Positions 1-11,363 of a stretch of DNA of 64,000 bases are shown here, piece by piece. Origin of the DNA: Symsagittifera roscoffensis (lineage: Eukaryota; Xenacoelomorpha; Acoela; Convolutidae); the NCBI RefSeq assembly GCF_963678635.1, contig NC_087069.1, positions 22,108,735-22,172,734 on the forward strand, given 5' to 3'. Position 1 is the stretch's first letter. The number at the start of each line of letters is the position of its first letter. A program made the position numbers and the translations under genes. The notes under the pieces are model-generated. The model was not told the origin of the DNA. It did not search any database and worked only from the letters and a program-made list of their open reading frames with translations.

Positions 1-1790
1 TACATAGGGATCATTGATTAAACATAGAGATCATTGGTTATACGTGATATGAAAATATTTGGTTAAGCTATGAAAATTAAACATTGGGTAAATGATTATA
101 AATATTTTACATAGGGATCATTAGGTATAAAAATTTTACATAAGGATCATTAGGTATAACTTTTTTACATAGGGATCATTAGGTATAAATATTTTACATA
201 GGGATCATTAGGCATAAATTTTTTACATAGGGATCATTATGTATAAATTTTTTACATAGGGATCATTAGGTATAAAAATTTTACATAGGGATCATTAGGT
301 ATAAATTTTTTACATAGGGATCATTAGGTATAAAAACTTTACATAGGGATCATTAGGTATAAAAATTTTACATAGAGATCATTAGGTATAATTTTTTTAC
401 ATAGGGATCATTAGGTATAAATATTTTACATAGGGATCATTAGGTATAATTATTTTACATAGGGATCATTAGGTATAAAAATTTTACATAGGGATCATTA
501 GGTATAATTTTTTTTACATAGGGATCATTAGATATAAATAAATTACATAGGGATCATTAGGTATAAATTTCTTACATAGGGATCATTAGGTATAAATTTT
601 TTACATAGGGATCATTAGGTATAAATTTTTTACATAGGGATCATTAGGTATAAAAATTTTACATAGGGATCATTAAGTAAAGAAATTTGAAAAAAAAATT
701 TGAAAAAAAAAACTGAAAAAAAGTTTGAAAAAAAATATGAAAAAAAAAATTGAAAAAAAAATTTGAAAAAAAAATTTGAAAAAAAATTTTTTTTTGGAAA
801 TTTTTGGATGAAAAAAATTTTTGGAAAAATTTTTACATAGGGATCATTAGCTATAAATATTTTACATAGGGATCATTAGGTATAAATATTTTACATAGGG
901 ATCATTAGGTATAATTTTTTTACATAGGGATCATTAGATATAAATAAATTACATAGGGATCATTAGGTATAAATTTCTTACATAGGGATCATTAGGTATA
1001 AATTTTTTACATAGGGATCATTAGGTATAAATTTTTTACATAGGGATCATTAGGTATAAAAATTTTACATAGGGATCATTAAGTAAAGAAATTTGAACAA
1101 AAAATTTGAAAAAAAAACTGAAAAAAAGTTTGAAAAAAAATATGAAAAAAAAATTGAAAAAAAAATTTGAAAAAAAAATTTGAAAAAAAAATTTTTTTTT
1201 GGAAATTTTTGGATGAAAAAAATTTTTGGAAAAATTTTTACATAGGGATCATTAGCTATAAATATTTTACATAGGGATCATTAGGTATAAATATTTTACA
1301 TAGGGATCATTAGGTATAAAAATTTACATAGGGATCATTAAGTAAAGAAATTTGAAAAAAAATATGAAAAAAAAATTGAAAAAAAAATTTGAAAAAAAAA
1401 ATTTGAAAAAAAATTTTTTTTTGGAAATTTTTGGATGAAAAAAATTTTTGGAAAAATTTTTACATAGGGATCATTAGCTATAAATATTTTACATAGGGAT
1501 CATTAGGTATAAATATTTTACATAGGGATCATTAGCTATAAATATTTTACATAGGGATCATTAGCTATAAATATTTTACATAGGGATCATTAGGTATAAA
1601 TATTTTACATAGGGATCATTAGGTATAAAAATTTTACATAAGGATCATTAGGTATAACTTTTTTACATAGGGATCATTAGGTATAAATATTTTACATAGG
1701 GATCATTAGGCATAAATTTTTTACATAGGGATCATTAGGTATAAATATTTACATAGGGATCATTAGGTATAATCTATACCCAATGATCCC
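1..1790. repeat. 29-bp satellite array
   Basis: Monomers of 29 bp repeat head to tail. The constant core is tacatagggatcattaggta, followed by a variable A/T tail (aaatatttt, aattttttt and similar). Measured spacing between cores is 29 bp (for example 195 to 224). Most differences fall in the A/T tail, and the GATC in the core is nearly invariant. The array runs off the left edge of the window, so its true length is unknown. No coding potential is seen. Confidence 0.95.
675..1460. repeat. three copies of a poly-purine block inside the satellite
   Basis: Three related A-rich blocks (about 675-833, 1081-1235 and 1340-1458) interrupt the array. Each starts after a modified monomer ending cattaagtaaag, runs through repeated (t)ttgaaaaaaa motifs, and ends with tttttggatgaaaaaaat before the monomers resume with a variant cattagctata. 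The shared order of block plus flanking monomers indicates a higher-order repeat, with copies differing by internal deletions. Confidence 0.85.
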
Positions 1791-1794
1791 TGTA
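1750..1794. repeat. inverted terminal satellite monomer (hairpin)
   Basis: The last monomer (1750-1771) is followed after 3 bases by a near-perfect reverse-complement monomer core (1775-1794). This forms a stem of about 20 bp exactly at the array boundary, before a C-rich stretch. The array therefore ends in a head-to-head monomer pair. Confidence 0.8.
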
Positions 1795-2500
1795 GGGATC
1801 ACCCCCCCGCCCGATCCCAGTGTCGTATATCTATACTACTATTGACTACCTCACTCCTATTGGGAGCCCGATTTGTCTAAAAATGAACGAATAAGTCTGG
1901 CTTTAAATATTATTTTCATTTTAAAAAGAGTAGCAAACGCGATTGAACAAACGTGATCATTTTGAACCAAAAACGTGAGGCAAAACAAAAATGACAGTTT
2001 TTCTATAGGCGATGCATTACGAGGCCAAACTGTGTTTTTTGTAAATTATGAGCGGCATCAACAACAAGCAAAGCAAGCGCACTTTGATCTTCTTTTATTC
2101 TTTCTTTCTTTTGAACGTTGTGGCAGACATAAAACTTGTTTAAAAACGTGTCTTGGGAGCCAGGAACAATTAGACGTAACTTTGTGCTCATCCAGTGCCA
2201 ATCCTGGCCATTAAATGTGATGAATAGCCTGTTTTCAATAGACTAATGGAGGTAGAGAGATACTAGATGAAAATCTCCGGCTGACTCAACCTTAATAAAT
2301 TCATTATTTTTTAATAAAAAAACGCACGATTGTTTGAAACATATATTTGTCTTGGTTACAGAATTTGAATATTTTTAGGATGAAGTTGTTTTTAAATTTA
2401 CGGGCTTCCGTCGTAAAAATTCAACAATTTTCATTTTCTTTTTTTTCCGCTAGTTCTTTTTCAGAGACTTTTTCATTGTTTATATGTTGTTTGAAGGTTT
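1795..2500. other. non-coding flank between satellite and Maverick
   Basis: Unique AT-rich sequence after a short C-rich stretch at about 1801-1810. Short open frames exist on both strands (for example 1975-2214 plus), but their composition is unremarkable and I recognise nothing in them. No gene called. Confidence 0.6.
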
Positions 2501-3075
2501 GGGGGGTCCTGAAAGAACCCCATGTTTTAAGATCGGGAAATGAGCATCCGGTCTTCCAGCTATGTAGTAACATTGGGTATAGAGTCTTCAAGGTATTAGG
2601 ATTGGGAATACCAATGAAAAGGTTTCATGCTTTGAGTGATGTTAAGAGAATGGCTACAAAAATGTTTTTTTTTTTGGATTTTGCGAGGAAATGTCAAGTT
2701 TTTTCGCAAAAGTCCTGCTCTTATTTGTTTTTACTCTTTTCTAATTGTTAAAGGTCACCGGTTTATTACGTGTAGATTGTGAAAGGAAGTTCTTTTTTTT
2801 ATTTTTTCTTACATGGTGTTTCATTGGCAAGATTTTTGATCAAAATTTGAGATTTTTTGTCAAAAAAATTGAATTTTTTCTTTTAAAAACCAAAACACGA
2901 TAAAATTGGTTATAATTTGATATATTAATGATTTATTAGATGATCTTATTTTTTGGAACGTGCTCTATTTACCAGAAATCATGCCGAAACCTGCTGAAAC
3001 TTTGAAAAAATGAGTTCTAATTGAGAAAAAAAGTTAAATTACCGAAAATCTATATAAATAACTGCATCATATACT
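2501..3075 (+). repeat. left terminal inverted repeat of the Maverick
   Basis: Matches the reverse complement of about 20985-21478. Clear anchor segments are ggggtcctg, then gagcatccggtct, ggtatagagtct, ggaataccaatg, attgttaaaggtcac and ttagtgcattacgtgta-like sequence. Weaker similarity then continues to the ctgcatc(a/g)tat motif near 3065. The copies have drifted substantially, consistent with an old insertion. Confidence 0.8.
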
Positions 3076-3770
3076 AATTTCACTTCTATGTTTTACACTT
3101 ACAAATAAAAAACTAAACATTTGCATAAAATTAGGTCCTGCTCGAATTAGTTTATCTAACTTTGGTATTCGGTAGTAAAAACATTTCGCAGGTAAACATC
3201 TCAACGGCGAGACTCCCATAGAGTGAAAAAATTTTTTTGTTCCTAAGGAATTTACTCTATAAGTGAACGGATGCATATCAAATGCATCACGAATTTCTTC
3301 AAAACTGTATCCATGACAAGCAAGTATTCCTCTTTTACTCAAGCATGACGAGTTGAATTCATTCGATATTTGTGCCCAATGAGGATATAAACCGTTGGCA
3401 TTGTGAACCATTATTTTAATGAATTAAACTGTATAAATGGAGAAAAGAGAACATAATAGATTGATTACATATGTAAAGTAAATTTGTGGTTCCTCATCTG
3501 ATTCAACCTCGGATTTTGCCTTATGTTCTGCTTTTCGCCCTTTTGATAGCATCGAACAATCTTCCACTGAAAAGTTGAAGCTCTAAGCTAAGATGGGTAA
3601 CGCGCAAATCTAAGTAGAGATTACGATCCATTTCAAAATTAAACGCAAAACTACTTTCATTTAGAGAAGTACTGGGAATTTGTCTTGATGTAAGATGACA
3701 TACTTGATTCCAAAACTGGGACTTTGTCAATTATCTCCAACGAAGAATTTGTGAAAGCTCCGTACCGAAA
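3067..3770 (-). pseudogene. MCP: Maverick major capsid protein, internally deleted copy
   Basis: Minus-strand fragments at 3730-3521 and 3411-3067 parallel two pieces of the fuller capsid copy at 5819-4515. Shared motifs include FDMHPF, RVNSLGTK, YSFE and NGLYPH-type segments, and a DRNLYLDLR stretch. The family is the double jelly-roll major capsid protein of Polintons, recognised from its characteristic segment order. This copy stops abruptly after an RAGPNFMQM segment, where TIR-interior sequence begins. It therefore lacks the C-terminal half and cannot make a capsid. It arose by a local duplication with internal deletion. Confidence 0.7.
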
Positions 3771-3777
3771 ATGAATA

Positions 3778-3980
3778 CTTAGATGATCTTACTTTTTAAA
3801 ACAGTGCTTCACTAACCTGAAAGGATGCTGAAACCTGCTGAAACTTCGAAAAATTGAGTTTTTATTTGAGAAAAATAGTTAAATTAGCAAAAAGATATAA
3901 AAATCACTGCATTGTATACTAAATTCATTTCTGTATTTTACACTTACAAATAACTACACAATTACATAAAATTACGTTTA
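3778..3980 (+). repeat. second copy of the inner part of the left TIR
   Basis: Closely resembles 2938-3135: both contain gatcttacttttt-like sequence, then gaaacctgctgaaact, ttgagaaaaa, ctgcat..tatacta and ttttacacttacaaata. Together with the two capsid copies it shows that the left end was duplicated as a block (2938-3775 versus 3778-5820), with about 1.2 kb missing from the first copy. Confidence 0.75.
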
Positions 3981-4514
3981 AAACTCAGAATATGCACATC
4001 ATGAACATTGTTCAAGTTTCTCCGGTAGATTTTATAAAGAAAAAATGCTGATTCAATTGCGTTAAAAGCAGACAAAATATCAGTTTTTTGTTGTTCTCTG
4101 CGAAACAGTTGCTATTACTTTTTGTTAGAAAGGAATAATTTGTTATCTTTCGACCCACAGAAACAGCACAGAAATGAATTTTGTTCAGTCGAGCAATCAT
4201 GATCCAATATTCTCCTCTATCAATGCTTTGAGTTGAGTTGATGATTGCAAAAGAGAGTTTTTTAGTTGATGTACTTTATCAGTGGTGTAAGATCCCATAT
4301 ACTTGAACCTGTGCTCAGGAATTATTTCAACAATATTCAAAAGTTAAAAACTATCCACATCTAAAAACAAAGAAATATATAATTTGATAGTGTAATTCAG
4401 GTTAAAAAACTAAGATTAATGACTTACACGCATGACTTTACACACAATGAAAAGTCCCAAAAAAGGTACAATAAATTTTTAGGATCCTGAAAACTTGAAA
4501 AAATAAACATTTTG

Positions 4515-5819
4515 AGCAACTGTTCCGAGTTTTTCAATTAGAACGTTTGATTGTCTTTCTCCTAAGATTATCACTTCGGTTACCTGCTCCATGGGAAATT
4601 GGAATAATTTTCAAATTAATCTCGAGATTTTTCCCCTAAGTTCTGGATAACACAACTATACAGCTGCACCCTCTAGTGAATTCAACTCAAAAGCAAGAAT
4701 ATAGTGTTTTTGAAAATTTTCTATAAAAAGAGCTGGGAAGTCTTTGTTAAATTGCATTACTTTCATTGTTGTGACACAAGGGCGACAAGGTGAAGTTGTA
4801 TCTTATGACACAATCGCTCTTCCACCTCGAATACTATTAAGCTCTCTCAATTGAAATTGTTGATAGCTGAAAGAGTTTTCACGAAAAGATACCGCAACAA
4901 CTGAATTTGTAAATTTGTATTCATTGCAACAGCTATTCTTCTTATTGGGGCCTTATTGAACAATATTTCTTGTATTAATTGGTTGTGACGAGATGGAATG
5001 AAATAAGTTCTTGATATAGTTTCCACGTAATTGTATGGAGCAGATTTTTTTCCAGATTACTTGCAAGTATTGATGACTAGGTTCAGCAACTAAAACTCTT
5101 CTAGTGTACAGCGAACAATCAACAGTTTTCAGACTAACATTTGGATTATCAGATAGCATGTAAAAATTAGGTCTAGCTCGAATTAGTTTTCTAACTTTGG
5201 TATTTGGTAGTAACAACGTTTCGCATTTAAACAACTCAACGGTGAGCCTCCCATAGAGTGAAAAATTACTTTTGTTCCTAAGGAATTTACTCTATCAGTG
5301 AACGGATGCATATCAAATACATCATGAAATTGTTCAAAACTGTATGCATGACAATCAAGTATTGATCTTTTACTCAACGCTGACGAGTTGAATCCATCGA
5401 TATTTGTTCCTAAGGAGGATACAAACCGTTGACATTGCAAACTATTGTATTAATAAAATAAACTTCTTAAATGGAGAAAAGAGAACGTAGTAGATTTATT
5501 ACATAAGTTAAGTAAGTTTGTGGTTCCTCGTCTGATTCATCCTCGGATTTTGCTGTATGTTCTGCTTTTTAACCCTTTTGATAGCGTCAAACAACCTTCC
5601 CCTCAATAGTTGAAGCTCTAATCAAAGATTGGTATCGAGCAAATCCAAGTTGAGATTACAATCCGTTTCAAAGTTAAACTCAATACTACTTTCTTTTAGA
5701 GAAGTACTGTGAAACTTGTCTTGAGTGTAAGATGACATAATTGTTTCCATAACTGGGACTTTATCAATTATCTCAAATGAAGCTCCGTAACGAAAATGAC
5801 TACTCTGGTTGAAATCCAT
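4515..5819 (-). pseudogene. MCP: Maverick/Polinton major capsid protein
   Basis: Reading the minus strand from 5819, broken frames at 5819-5622, 5440-5183, 5234-4953 and then about 4950-4515 form one colinear protein relic of over 400 residues. It corresponds to the double jelly-roll capsid of Polintons, which builds the icosahedral shell. Recognisable segments are the N-terminal FRYGASFEIIDKV, the central FDMHPFTDRVNSLGTK, RARPNFYMLSDNPNVSLK followed by CSLYTRR, and the C-terminal FQFPMEQVTEVIILGER. Several frameshifts and at least three in-frame stops interrupt it. It lies directly downstream of the small structural gene, the usual Polinton order. It is a pseudogene; the family call is motif-based. 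Confidence 0.78.
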
Positions 5820-5829
5820 GTTGTTTTGT

Positions 5830-6180
5830 CAAACATGTCTTTATGAGAGCGACTGTTTTTCGATTTATTTTTCGAGAAACAGATCTTTTAGTTCTACGCT
5901 TGAATCCCTTTTTCCCAACAGCCAATTGTTTTCAAACTGTGTTTGTTCACCCATATTTTGCAATTGTTTTGAGTTTTTTGCGTTCACTAACAACTTCGTC
6001 AATCTCCGGAGCAGCGATTTCAATCAAATCTGCTCCAATTATATTTTCGGCTGGTCTTTTTATTTTTTTAATAAAGGGAATCGCAGTTCTCCCAAGTCTT
6101 CTTCAAAAGCAACGGTTTCAAAACTTCTTCCATGTTGTCTTACATGTCCTCGAAAAATAAGGAAATCAGCTGAATTTTGA
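5830..6180 (-). pseudogene. small Maverick structural/accessory protein relic
   Basis: The minus strand shows a GRTAIPFIKK segment, then IGADLIEIAAPEI and VVSERKKLKT. This short pattern is commonly found just upstream of the Polinton major capsid gene. The product is probably a small virion or membrane-associated protein, but its precise role is not established by this sequence. The relic ends with stops just before the capsid start at 5819, so the two genes are nearly contiguous. The larger plus-strand open frame here (5809-6180) is the antisense shadow. Confidence 0.55.
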
Positions 6181-6190
6181 GCAAACAATT

Positions 6191-6963
6191 TTAAACCAAC
6201 ATTGAATGTTCGAAATCTTGCGGAATAAGTGAACAACTCGGGTAATTCCTACGGACAAAAAAGAATTTTTCCCCTTTACTACGTCTTAGTTCTATCTTGA
6301 TACTGTGGTTATTTTTGACATTTTTTAACTGAAAAATTACGAAGGACTGATAATTCACGTGCTGTCCTGTAGAAACTATATCTTCACTTGTTACTTTGGA
6401 GATGGATGGAATACAACGCAATAGGGGAGTTATTGTTATATTCTATAATCTCTCTTATAATGTCGTAAAAAACTCGGATAGTTTGGACTTTTTGCTTTTA
6501 TTATAACCCCCGTTTGATTTTGCTCTAAACCACAACCAAAAATATGGCTCAAGTCACAACTTTGAATAACAAACACTGATTGATTCTCAGGTAAAAGAAC
6601 GGCAATCTTTTGTGTAATTTTAATTACTGATAACTAGATTCCGTTATATTCAAATGCTTGAGCACCTAGACGTTCTCGAATTTTGTTGTTCACGGCTACA
6701 ACTAGATCAACAAAACTTGGATACAATCCTGGTTAACTGTGCATCGGTTTAATCCCTCGTTTCTCCTCTGAAATTTGTCTGCCATCTACTAATGTACATT
6801 TTTGGTACAGAGAAGGGTATGATATTTCTGAAACAGCAACCTCCCGTTCTCCTTTCATATGTATTTGTTCGAGTGGAAAATTGGTTAAAGAACAAAGACA
6901 TCCCTTTCGATAACAATAAAGAGGATCGTTAGAAAACAATGCAATAGTAACAAAATCCATCAC
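6191..6963 (-). pseudogene. mCP: Maverick penton-like minor capsid protein
   Basis: Two minus-strand fragments (6963-6733 and 6421-6191) with a degenerate link between them. The first contains KGEREVAVSEISYPSLYQ, which matches the hallmark early segment of the Polinton minor capsid (penton), where a GEWEV.L.EI.YP-like string is typical. The second holds RCIPSISKV, then STGQHVNYQSF and SIKIELR segments from the distal part of the same family. The single jelly-roll penton occupies capsid vertices. The product is truncated and frameshifted. Its position between integrase and the small structural gene agrees with an ordinary Polinton cluster. Confidence 0.68.
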
Positions 6964-7002
6964 AACCGATCAATAGAAAATTAGTTTAAAATTGTTTTCC
7001 CT

Positions 7003-7790
7003 TCAGTCTGAACGTTTTCTCAGCTCTTTTTTATAAAATTTTCCCAGAACTTCTTTTTCATCGAGATCTTCGATGATGTATGTAGAAGACTTTTCTGTAG
7101 ATATTGCCGAACTTTCAAATTTTTTTTGTAAATTGTGGTTTGTATCTATTTCGAAAAGGAAAATCAGTCTTTGAAGTTCACATACTATCTCCAACTTTGA
7201 GTTAGTTTCCTAACCCAGTTTATTGGTTTTAATGTTTAGAATTGAGAGGAAGTAAGTATTCTTGACATCTCAATGTGATTTCCCAATAGATCTATTGACG
7301 CGACATTTCCTTGTAGACACACAATGAGGTAAATTGTGAACGAATTTTTCCTATGATCTTCTATGCAGCGGTAAATTATTTGTTTTAATGATTGATTGGT
7401 TTTTTCTGCAAAAGCTGCTTTCGTTTCACTCATTGGTGAGTAAACTTCAATGTGTTTCTTATTGCAATATTTTTGAAAGTTCCCCTATTTTCTGTTCCTT
7501 TATCAACCCAAATTTCAGGATTGTTTTTTGTTCGAAAAAAAATTCTTTTGAAAGCTTGCAAAGTATCTGTGGCATAATTTGTTTTTTATTATTTGATTTC
7601 TGACAAATCGCGAAAAATATCAACGGCAACCAATAAATATTTGACTATTTTGTTTTGAATCGCTATTTTGTCCACAAAAGCCAACTTCAAACACAAAATT
7701 TTTTTGATATGCTTTGAATAAGCTTGAATTCTTCGTAAACGTCTGATTGGAGGACAAAATTTTGTATAGGATGTCTTGGTTTGTAAATAT
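7003..7790 (-). pseudogene. INT: Maverick retroviral-type (DDE) integrase
   Basis: On the minus strand, shifting frames show a DIF.RFVR-like segment of the catalytic core, then WVDKGTEN (second catalytic Asp) and MSETKAAFAEKTNQSLK (catalytic Glu), all characteristic of Polinton integrases. A final SSTYIIEDLDEKEVLGKFYKKEL segment (7194-7003) resembles the C-terminal chromodomain-like tail of the same family. The enzyme would insert the element with 6-bp duplications. Multiple frameshifts make it non-functional. The N-terminal zinc-binding part was not recognised, and sequence upstream of about 7984 has been rearranged by the 2.15-kb duplication. Confidence 0.72.
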
Positions 7791-7801
7791 TGTTCTTTTT
7801 T

Positions 7802-8044
7802 CTACTTTGACAAATCGCTTACTTTACTAAAGTTTGGCACAGTACTAGATGCAGCTCTACAACAAGAATACAATCTGTTCAGACTTATCTTTTCAGTTTT
7901 TGAAAGGGATCCAAATTCCTCTGTCTTTCTCTTTGGTAATCTTGTTGATAACAAGTTGACAAGTTTAGGCGGAATTTGAGTTGCTTTCAAAGAGGTAAAG
8001 TGAAAATCTGGATGGTCGTTATTTTTTCGCTTTAGTGCACACAC
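7802..8044 (-). CDS. unidentified 80-residue ORF before the integrase
   Basis: An uninterrupted minus-strand frame runs into the integrase relic and straddles the boundary of the tandem duplication (about 7984). It is rich in Lys and Ser, with segments HPDFHFTSLKATQIPPKL and RLPKRKTEEFGSLSKTEK. I do not recognise a domain. It may be a remnant of another Maverick gene or the degraded N-terminal part of the integrase reading frame. Confidence 0.3.
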   Translation of the reverse strand: MCALKRKNNDHPDFHFTSLKATQIPPKLVNLLSTRLPKRKTEEFGSLSKTEKISLNRLYSCCRAASSTVPNFSKVSDLSK

Positions 8045-8389
8045 ATGGTCTACAATAGATTTTTTGTGTCGCGATTAACTAACGTAACGTTGTCTGACTG
8101 GCTGTTTTCCATTCTAGGAGAAATCAAACTTAATCAATAAGACGCTTAGTGTTACTCGTTTTCAAACTCGCTTTACAGCACTGTAAAAAGAATCAAAATC
8201 TTCCGGCACACTCTCCTATTTTTCTTGTTTTTGCTCCGAATTTGTTTTTTTTTCGAAAGCGTACTTTTTAATTGATCAACTGAGCCAGAGATTAGAACAA
8301 ACTGATCCAAATGATGTCAATTGTTTGTTGTCAAAAAGAGTGAGAGGAAAAATTAATTGTAAACTTTTGGCGAGCCTAAAATAGTTCTC

Positions 8390-9210
8390 ATTTTATGCAG
8401 TGATGGGATGTGTTCTGATATTTTGCTTCAATTTTTACTACGTATATTTTCGGAAATCCTGTAGCTCGCCTCGTACCAAGTTTAATAGACATTCGCTGAG
8501 GAACTGAAAGAAACTTTTTGGCCAATCGAGGATGAATGGTTTTTGAAGTTTTCGGGGAAATTTTTGAGTTATTGGGAGTAGAGTGACGTATTGTATGCTC
8601 ATCGTTCGAAAAATTTGTTTCTTTTCCTACTGGTAAATTTTTTTTGATGGAACTGAACCGCTGTTTGTGCAATATCTTAGCGAACTAACTGTTTTTGGAG
8701 TTAAGTCAATGAGTAATTGACCTTAACGAATATATGCTGCATCTTGATACCACTCTTTCATTTTGGTCCTAGAGCTAAATGTTGACTTAATGTATTGGTT
8801 TGTAAAACATCTCTCGGTGACTTGAACAAGGCTGTTTGTGTATTTTGTCACTCAACAGCTCTTCACAATTTGCTTTGATGAAACACGTTATGCTTAACAT
8901 ATATTGTATTCACTTCCCTGTGTCTTCCAGCAGTGGCAATTTTTACAAACTGCTTAGAATTTGAAGTTTCTTTACAAGAGTCATCAAACTTTGTTGGGTG
9001 TTTTGTTCTATTATTGGAAAGGTTTTCAATCATTTCAAAGTCAACTTTTTTGATAATTTTGAAGTTTTTTCTTTGCATTTGTCCATAAAGAGGTTGATAA
9101 TGTTGATAAAAATAACAAATGTTCTCAAATTATGGTTGGATTGTACCTTTTTTTAACCAATCATTTATATGATACAATTTTCCAGATCCACTCAAACCAA
9201 CTAACGAAAT
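8390..9210 (-). pseudogene. ATP: Maverick packaging ATPase (FtsK/HerA type), copy 1
   Basis: On the minus strand a Walker A motif GLSGSGK lies at about 9198-9178, at the expected N-terminal position. It is followed by FYQHYQPLY, IIKKVDFEMIEN, a degenerate Walker B-like FDDSC and then SKQFVKIATAGRHREVNTIYVKHN. Further down come LLIDLTPKTV and a region ending near 8390. This is the genome-packaging ATPase that pumps DNA into capsids in Polintons and related viruses. Stops separate the blocks (open pieces at 9078-8863 and 8672-8388), so it is a pseudogene. It is duplicated at 10543-11363. Confidence 0.75.
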
Positions 9211-9599
9211 AGAAACACGTTCTTTGGTAGAGCTTTTGTTATGCAGAGCTTTGGAGAAGGTAAAATATAACCGACCGTGTTTGATAAAATTGCTACCCAA
9301 ACTGTTGTTTCTTCACATTTAGTTGTTAACAATATTCGAAAGATTGCACATGCTAGTATTAAAATTATGACACAAAATTGGCGCAGAAAAACTAAAAAAG
9401 TTCTATTATATGTGTGTCCAAAAACTTCCATGATTTTTGTTCACGCTTCTCTCCATCAAAAACGGAATTTCTTAAGTTTATTTGCTTGTCACATTCATCA
9501 ACCATCTCATTATTCGAACAAAAAAATTGACAATGAATAATATTTATTTTTCAAAAACACAAAGTAAGAGAAAATGATTTAAATGATGAACAATTTTTT

Positions 9600-10128
9600 T
9601 TTACAAAAACCGATTCCATGTTCCCTATGCATTTGCTTTTCTTTCTGCACAGGAAAAAGTTTTGGCATGACAAAATGGGTAGTTGCTCTACCTCCAATCA
9701 TATTCTTTAACTTTCAAAATCAAAGTCTGAATTTTTGGGCATGTGTAATCACCCAAGTTTTTTTCCACCTGTGCTTCCAAGTTTTCTGACAAAAATTTAT
9801 ATTTTTCATTTTTCATAACCTTCTGCAGAAAAACTGATTATGGAGCTTTTAATTTTTTAAACCTTTTTTCAAGCTCAGTGTATTTTTCATAAACAATGCT
9901 CCAATTGATTCCCTGAAGATGCTTCGTACACCAAGCAGATTGAGATGATGCTTTGAAATTTTTGGTAGGAAGAACGGAATATCCCACGGTTTGACCCTTT
10001 TTAGAAACTCCTAACTCTTCCACTATGTTGTACTTGAAACACCCATTATCAAAAACAACCAAGCTCATTTTGCTAACCGGTTTTTGTGGAGTCTTTTGGT
10101 TAAAATGACTAATAATCGAACAATGCAT
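9600..10128 (-). pseudogene. unidentified Maverick-associated gene, copy 1
   Basis: A 96-residue open frame (10128-9838) contains SLVVFDNGCFKYNIVEELGV, then SAWCTKHLQGINW and a Glu/Lys-rich stretch. After a stop, related-looking sequence continues to about 9600, with DYTCPKIQTL and SNYPFCHAKTF segments. The spacing of Cys, His and Trp residues suggests a small folded, possibly metal-binding domain. I cannot name the family. It is transcribed in the same direction as the ATPase and lies upstream of it in both duplication units, which argues that it is an element gene. Confidence 0.5.
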
Positions 10129-10542
10129 ATACTGTTTTCAAAGAGGTAAAGTGAAAATCTGGAAGGTCGTTATTTTTTCGCTTTAGTGCACACACATGGT
10201 CTACAATAGATTTTTTGTGTCGCGATTAACTAACGTAACGTTGTCTGACTGGCTGTTTTCCATTCTAGGAGAAATCAAACTTAATCAATAAGACGCTTAG
10301 TGTTACTCGTTTTCAAACTCGCTTTACAGCACTGTAAAAAGAATCAAAATCTTCCGGCACACTCTCCTATTTTTCTTGCTTTTGCTCCGAATATGTTTTT
10401 TTTTTCGAAAGCGTACTTTTTAATTGATCAACTGAGCCAGAGATTAGAACAAACTGATCCAAATGAAGTCAATTGTTTGTTGTCAAAAAGAGTGAGAGGA
10501 AAAATTAATTGTAAACTTTTGGCGAGCCTAAAATAGTTCTCA

Positions 10543-11363
10543 TTTTATGCAGTGATGGGATGTGTTCTGATATTTTGCTTCAATTTTTACTACGTATATT
10601 TTCGGAAATCCTGTAGTTCGCCTCGTACCAAGTTTAATAGACATTCGCTGAGGAACTGAAAGAAACTTTTTGGCCAATCGAGGATGAATGGTTTTTGAAG
10701 TTTTCGGGGAAATTTTTGAGTTATTGGGAGTAGAGTGACGTATTGTATGCTCATCGTTCGAAAAATTTGTTTCTTTTCCTACTGGTAAATTTTTTTTTGA
10801 TGGAACTGAACCGCTGTTTGTGCAATATCTTAGCGAACTAACTGTTTTTGGAGTTAAGTCAATGAGTAATTGACCTTAACGAATATATGCTGCATCTTGA
10901 TACCACTCTTTCATTTTGGTCCTAGAGCTAAATGTTGACTTAATGTATTGATTTGTAAAACATCTCTCGGTGACTTGAACAAGGCTGTTTGTGTATTTTG
11001 TCACTCAACAGCTCTTCACAATTTGCTTTGATGAAACACGTTATGCTTAACATATATTGTATTCACTTCCCTGTGTCTTCCAGCAGTGGCAATTTTTACA
11101 AACTGCTTAGAATTTGAAATTTCTCTACAAGAGTCATCAAACTTTGTTGGGTGTTTTGTTCTATTATTGGAAAGGTTTTCAATCATTTCAAAGTCAACTT
11201 TTTTGATAATTTTGAAGTTTTTTCTTTGCATTTGTCCATAAAGAGGTTGATAATGTTGATAAAAATAACAAATGTTGTCAAATTATGGTTGGATTGTACC
11301 TTTTTTTAACCAATCATTTATATGATACAATTTTCCAGATCCACTCAAACCAACTAACGAAAT
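10543..11363 (-). pseudogene. ATP: Maverick packaging ATPase, copy 2
   Basis: Near-identical duplicate of the ATPase relic at 8390-9210, offset by about 2153 bp. The Walker A motif is at about 11331-11351, and the FDDSC and IATAGRHREVNTIYVKHN segments lie in the 11231-11016 open piece. It shares the stops of copy 1, so the gene was already inactive when it was duplicated. A few residues differ (for example SCREIS instead of SCKETS). Confidence 0.75.

Noticed and set aside
1-1790. CRISPR-like array (29-bp repeats)
   Set aside because: The repeat length resembles CRISPR repeats, but units are contiguous with no unique spacers, and all context is eukaryotic transposons. It is a satellite.
5809-6180. 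Plus-strand 123-codon ORF
   Set aside because: It is antisense to the small Maverick protein, whose conserved segments read on the minus strand.
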